From NCBI GenBank assembly GCA_003156495.1, contig PMHC01000011.1:1211-10319 (forward strand): a stretch of 9,109 bases of DNA, given 5' to 3'. Numbering within the stretch: position 1 is the stretch's first letter; each line of letters begins with the position of its first letter. The position numbers were made by a program, and so were the translations under genes. Shown in pieces: positions 7,664 to 9,109 of the stretch. Source of the stretch: Acidobacteriaceae bacterium (GTDB lineage Bacteria > Acidobacteriota > Terriglobia > Terriglobales > Acidobacteriaceae). The notes beneath the pieces are model-generated. The model saw only the letters and a program-made list of their open reading frames with translations, made no database searches and was not told where the DNA came from.

Positions 7664-9109
7664 TCAGTTTGCTGTTTTCAGAAACTGCTCATAACGAACC
7701 GCGTATTCACGCACGTACTGTGCAACTACTGCTTGATAGCTCAGGTCTGGCTCTGCAGCCTGCTTGTGCCATTCAAGTTGCACGGTTCGCGTGTGCGCGG
7801 GCAGAACAACGGAATCGCCCTTGACTTGCAGCGAAACTCCGTCGGCGACGATTTTGCTCGTCTCCAGGAACCACGGAAGATGGAGAACCACGTGCGAGGG
7901 ACTATCGCTGAAGGCATCGTGGAGGTTGAGTACTGCGCTGGTGGAAGAAAGCACGTTCAGAGAAAGATCGACCGTGCCGAAGCTTGTGGGGACGCGATCC
8001 ACCTCAATCTTGCTACCTGGATAGATCCAGGCCGGCGAGATCGCGGAAAGAAGGTGCAGGTCGTTGCCCTGCTCGCGGACAAACATGTTGCGCATCGTGA
8101 TACGCAGGCGGGCGGCATACCATCCATGCGGAGTCAGGTTGTCGTGGAAGTCGCGATCGCCCCACGGCACGATGCTGGTTTCGAACCCGGCATGGGTGGA
8201 GCTGGTGTGCAGTAGTTCCGCATAGAGATCCTGCACGGCCAGCCGCTGCTCGCCCAGAACGAGTTCGTCCTCCGTATTGCTGAAGCCGATGTAATCGTGC
8301 AGAACCTGCCCATCGGCATAGGTCATGATGCCCTCTTTGTACTTGGCGCGGGTGGCGTCCAGAGTGGCCTTGACCATGGGATTGCTGGGCGGAAGAACCT
8401 GCTCCGGATACAGGGTGAGCAGATTGTCCCAGTCCTGCCCCGGTTGATCGTCGAGGCCGGCCGTGATATAGCCGCCCGTGTGGCTGGCGACACGCTCGAA
8501 GGCCCGCATCACTGCCGCGTGGTAGTTGTCGTACTCTTTCTGGAATTGCGCGGCCTGCTGTGTGTGGCCGGTGGCCCTGGCCAGCAGAATGGCGTTTTGA
8601 ATGCCGTCGAGTCCCCAGATGTTGTGGCCGGTGATGTGGCCGGTGATAGCTTCATCGTCGCCGGGCGTGGCCGAGGGCAGCAGATGCTGCGGGTCGGACT
8701 GCCGGGCCTGTTGAATCCACGCTACCGCCCGCTCGACGGAGGGAAACACCTTGTCGGCGAAGCCACGGTCGTGGGTGAGGGCATAGTGCCGGCCGTACGA
8801 CCAAAGCACCTGGCCTACACCGTCGTATTGGCCGCTCTGCGAGAGAAAGTTGCCATCGGGATTCTGATGGGGTCCAAAGAAGTCAAGCACCTGACGCGCA
8901 TAGTCGGGATAGCCGGTCAGGTCGTACATGCTGGCGATAAAGGATGCATCCCGCAGCCAAAATGCGTGGTAATGGAAGTCGTTGACCGTCTGCACGTAGT
9001 CGTCGCCGATTTTGTTGCGCGCGATCAGGTCGTAGATCAGGCTCGCCTTAAATGTATCGTTGGCCTTGTCTTCTGGCGTTTGGATGTCCATGCCCTTGCG
9101 AAGAACCTG
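7664..9109 (-). CDS. Six-hairpin glycosidase-like protein, C-terminal part (5' end beyond the window)
   Basis: This is the 3' portion of a probable carbohydrate-active enzyme with an (alpha/alpha)6 toroid fold, related in style to GH15/GH63/GH78-type proteins. The frame stays open to the right edge: six more codons (QVLRKG) precede the first Met at 9091, so that Met is probably not the true start and the N-terminus, including any signal peptide, is missing. Numbering from that Met, visible motifs are FWLRDAS (44-50), which resembles the substrate-pocket Arg-Asp of toroid glycosidases, a DGVGQVLWSYGRHY segment (90-103), an acidic GDDEAITGH stretch (144-152), and a conserved-looking stretch at 298-356 with THAGFE, PWGDRDFHDNLTPHGW and a late ISPAWI. 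After about 360 a beta-rich C-terminal domain follows, then a helical tail ending at TGA 7664-7666. I cannot assign the catalytic acids or the exact GH family. The stop lies 16 bases before the receptor start, so the two genes are almost certainly co-transcribed. An inactive or binding-only relative is possible. Confidence 0.8.
   Translation of the reverse strand, partial: QVLRKGMDIQTPEDKANDTFKASLIYDLIARNKIGDDYVQTVNDFHYHAFWLRDASFIASMYDLTGYPDYARQVLDFFGPHQNPDGNFLSQSGQYDGVGQVLWSYGRHYALTHDRGFADKVFPSVERAVAWIQQARQSDPQHLLPSATPGDDEAITGHITGHNIWGLDGIQNAILLARATGHTQQAAQFQKEYDNYHAAVMRAFERVASHTGGYITAGLDDQPGQDWDNLLTLYPEQVLPPSNPMVKATLDATRAKYKEGIMTYADGQVLHDYIGFSNTEDELVLGEQRLAVQDLYAELLHTSSTHAGFETSIVPWGDRDFHDNLTPHGWYAARLRITMRNMFVREQGNDLHLLSAISPAWIYPGSKIEVDRVPTSFGTVDLSLNVLSSTSAVLNLHDAFSDSPSHVVLHLPWFLETSKIVADGVSLQVKGDSVVLPAHTRTVQLEWHKQAAEPDLSYQAVVAQYVREYAVRYEQFLKTAN

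Noticed and set aside
9089..9091. ATG at 9091 as the true start of the glycosidase
   Set aside because: The frame is open upstream to the window edge, there is no signal peptide, and no purine-rich ribosome site at proper spacing is evident. The protein is also shorter than related toroid enzymes usually are.

Overview
The window is a compact carbohydrate-use locus. All its genes are on the minus strand and are read from the right edge to the left. The best taxonomic guess is an acidobacterium (Terriglobia-like). The evidence is a very large TonB-dependent receptor with an N-terminal carboxypeptidase-regulatory-like domain and no SusD partner, secreted glycosidases, moderately high G+C, and an intergenic repeat at the left edge with the 'ggggctaaagccc' hairpin I associate with acidobacterial genomes. 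This is inference from family type and not from a marker gene.

Layout in transcription order: (1) 7664-9109, the C-terminal part of a six-hairpin (alpha/alpha toroid) glycosidase-like protein, cut by the window edge. (2) 3898-7647, a 1249-residue TonB-dependent outer-membrane receptor that starts only 16 bases after gene 1 stops, behind a near-perfect AAGGAGG site. (3) 3825-3867, a strong intrinsic terminator just after the receptor. (4) 2461-3762, a secreted DUF5077/DUF3472 protein of unknown function. (5) 169-2418, a secreted family 3 glycoside hydrolase (beta-glucosidase type), 42 bases after gene 4. (6) 1-168, a non-coding tail with overlapping inverted repeats.

Working together (inference): the receptor would import an oligosaccharide or glycoconjugate across the outer membrane. 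The toroid glycosidase and the GH3 enzyme would trim it in the periplasm or outside the cell, and the DUF3472 protein might bind or process the glycan. The substrate cannot be read from the sequence. No regulator, inner-membrane transporter, RNA gene, insertion sequence, CRISPR array or defence system is visible. Every intergenic gap is under 170 bases.

I do not see a clearly new biological system. The points most worth a second look are the terminator splitting the cluster, the DUF3472-GH3 pair, the paired cysteines in the receptor, and the interleaved inverted repeats at the left edge.
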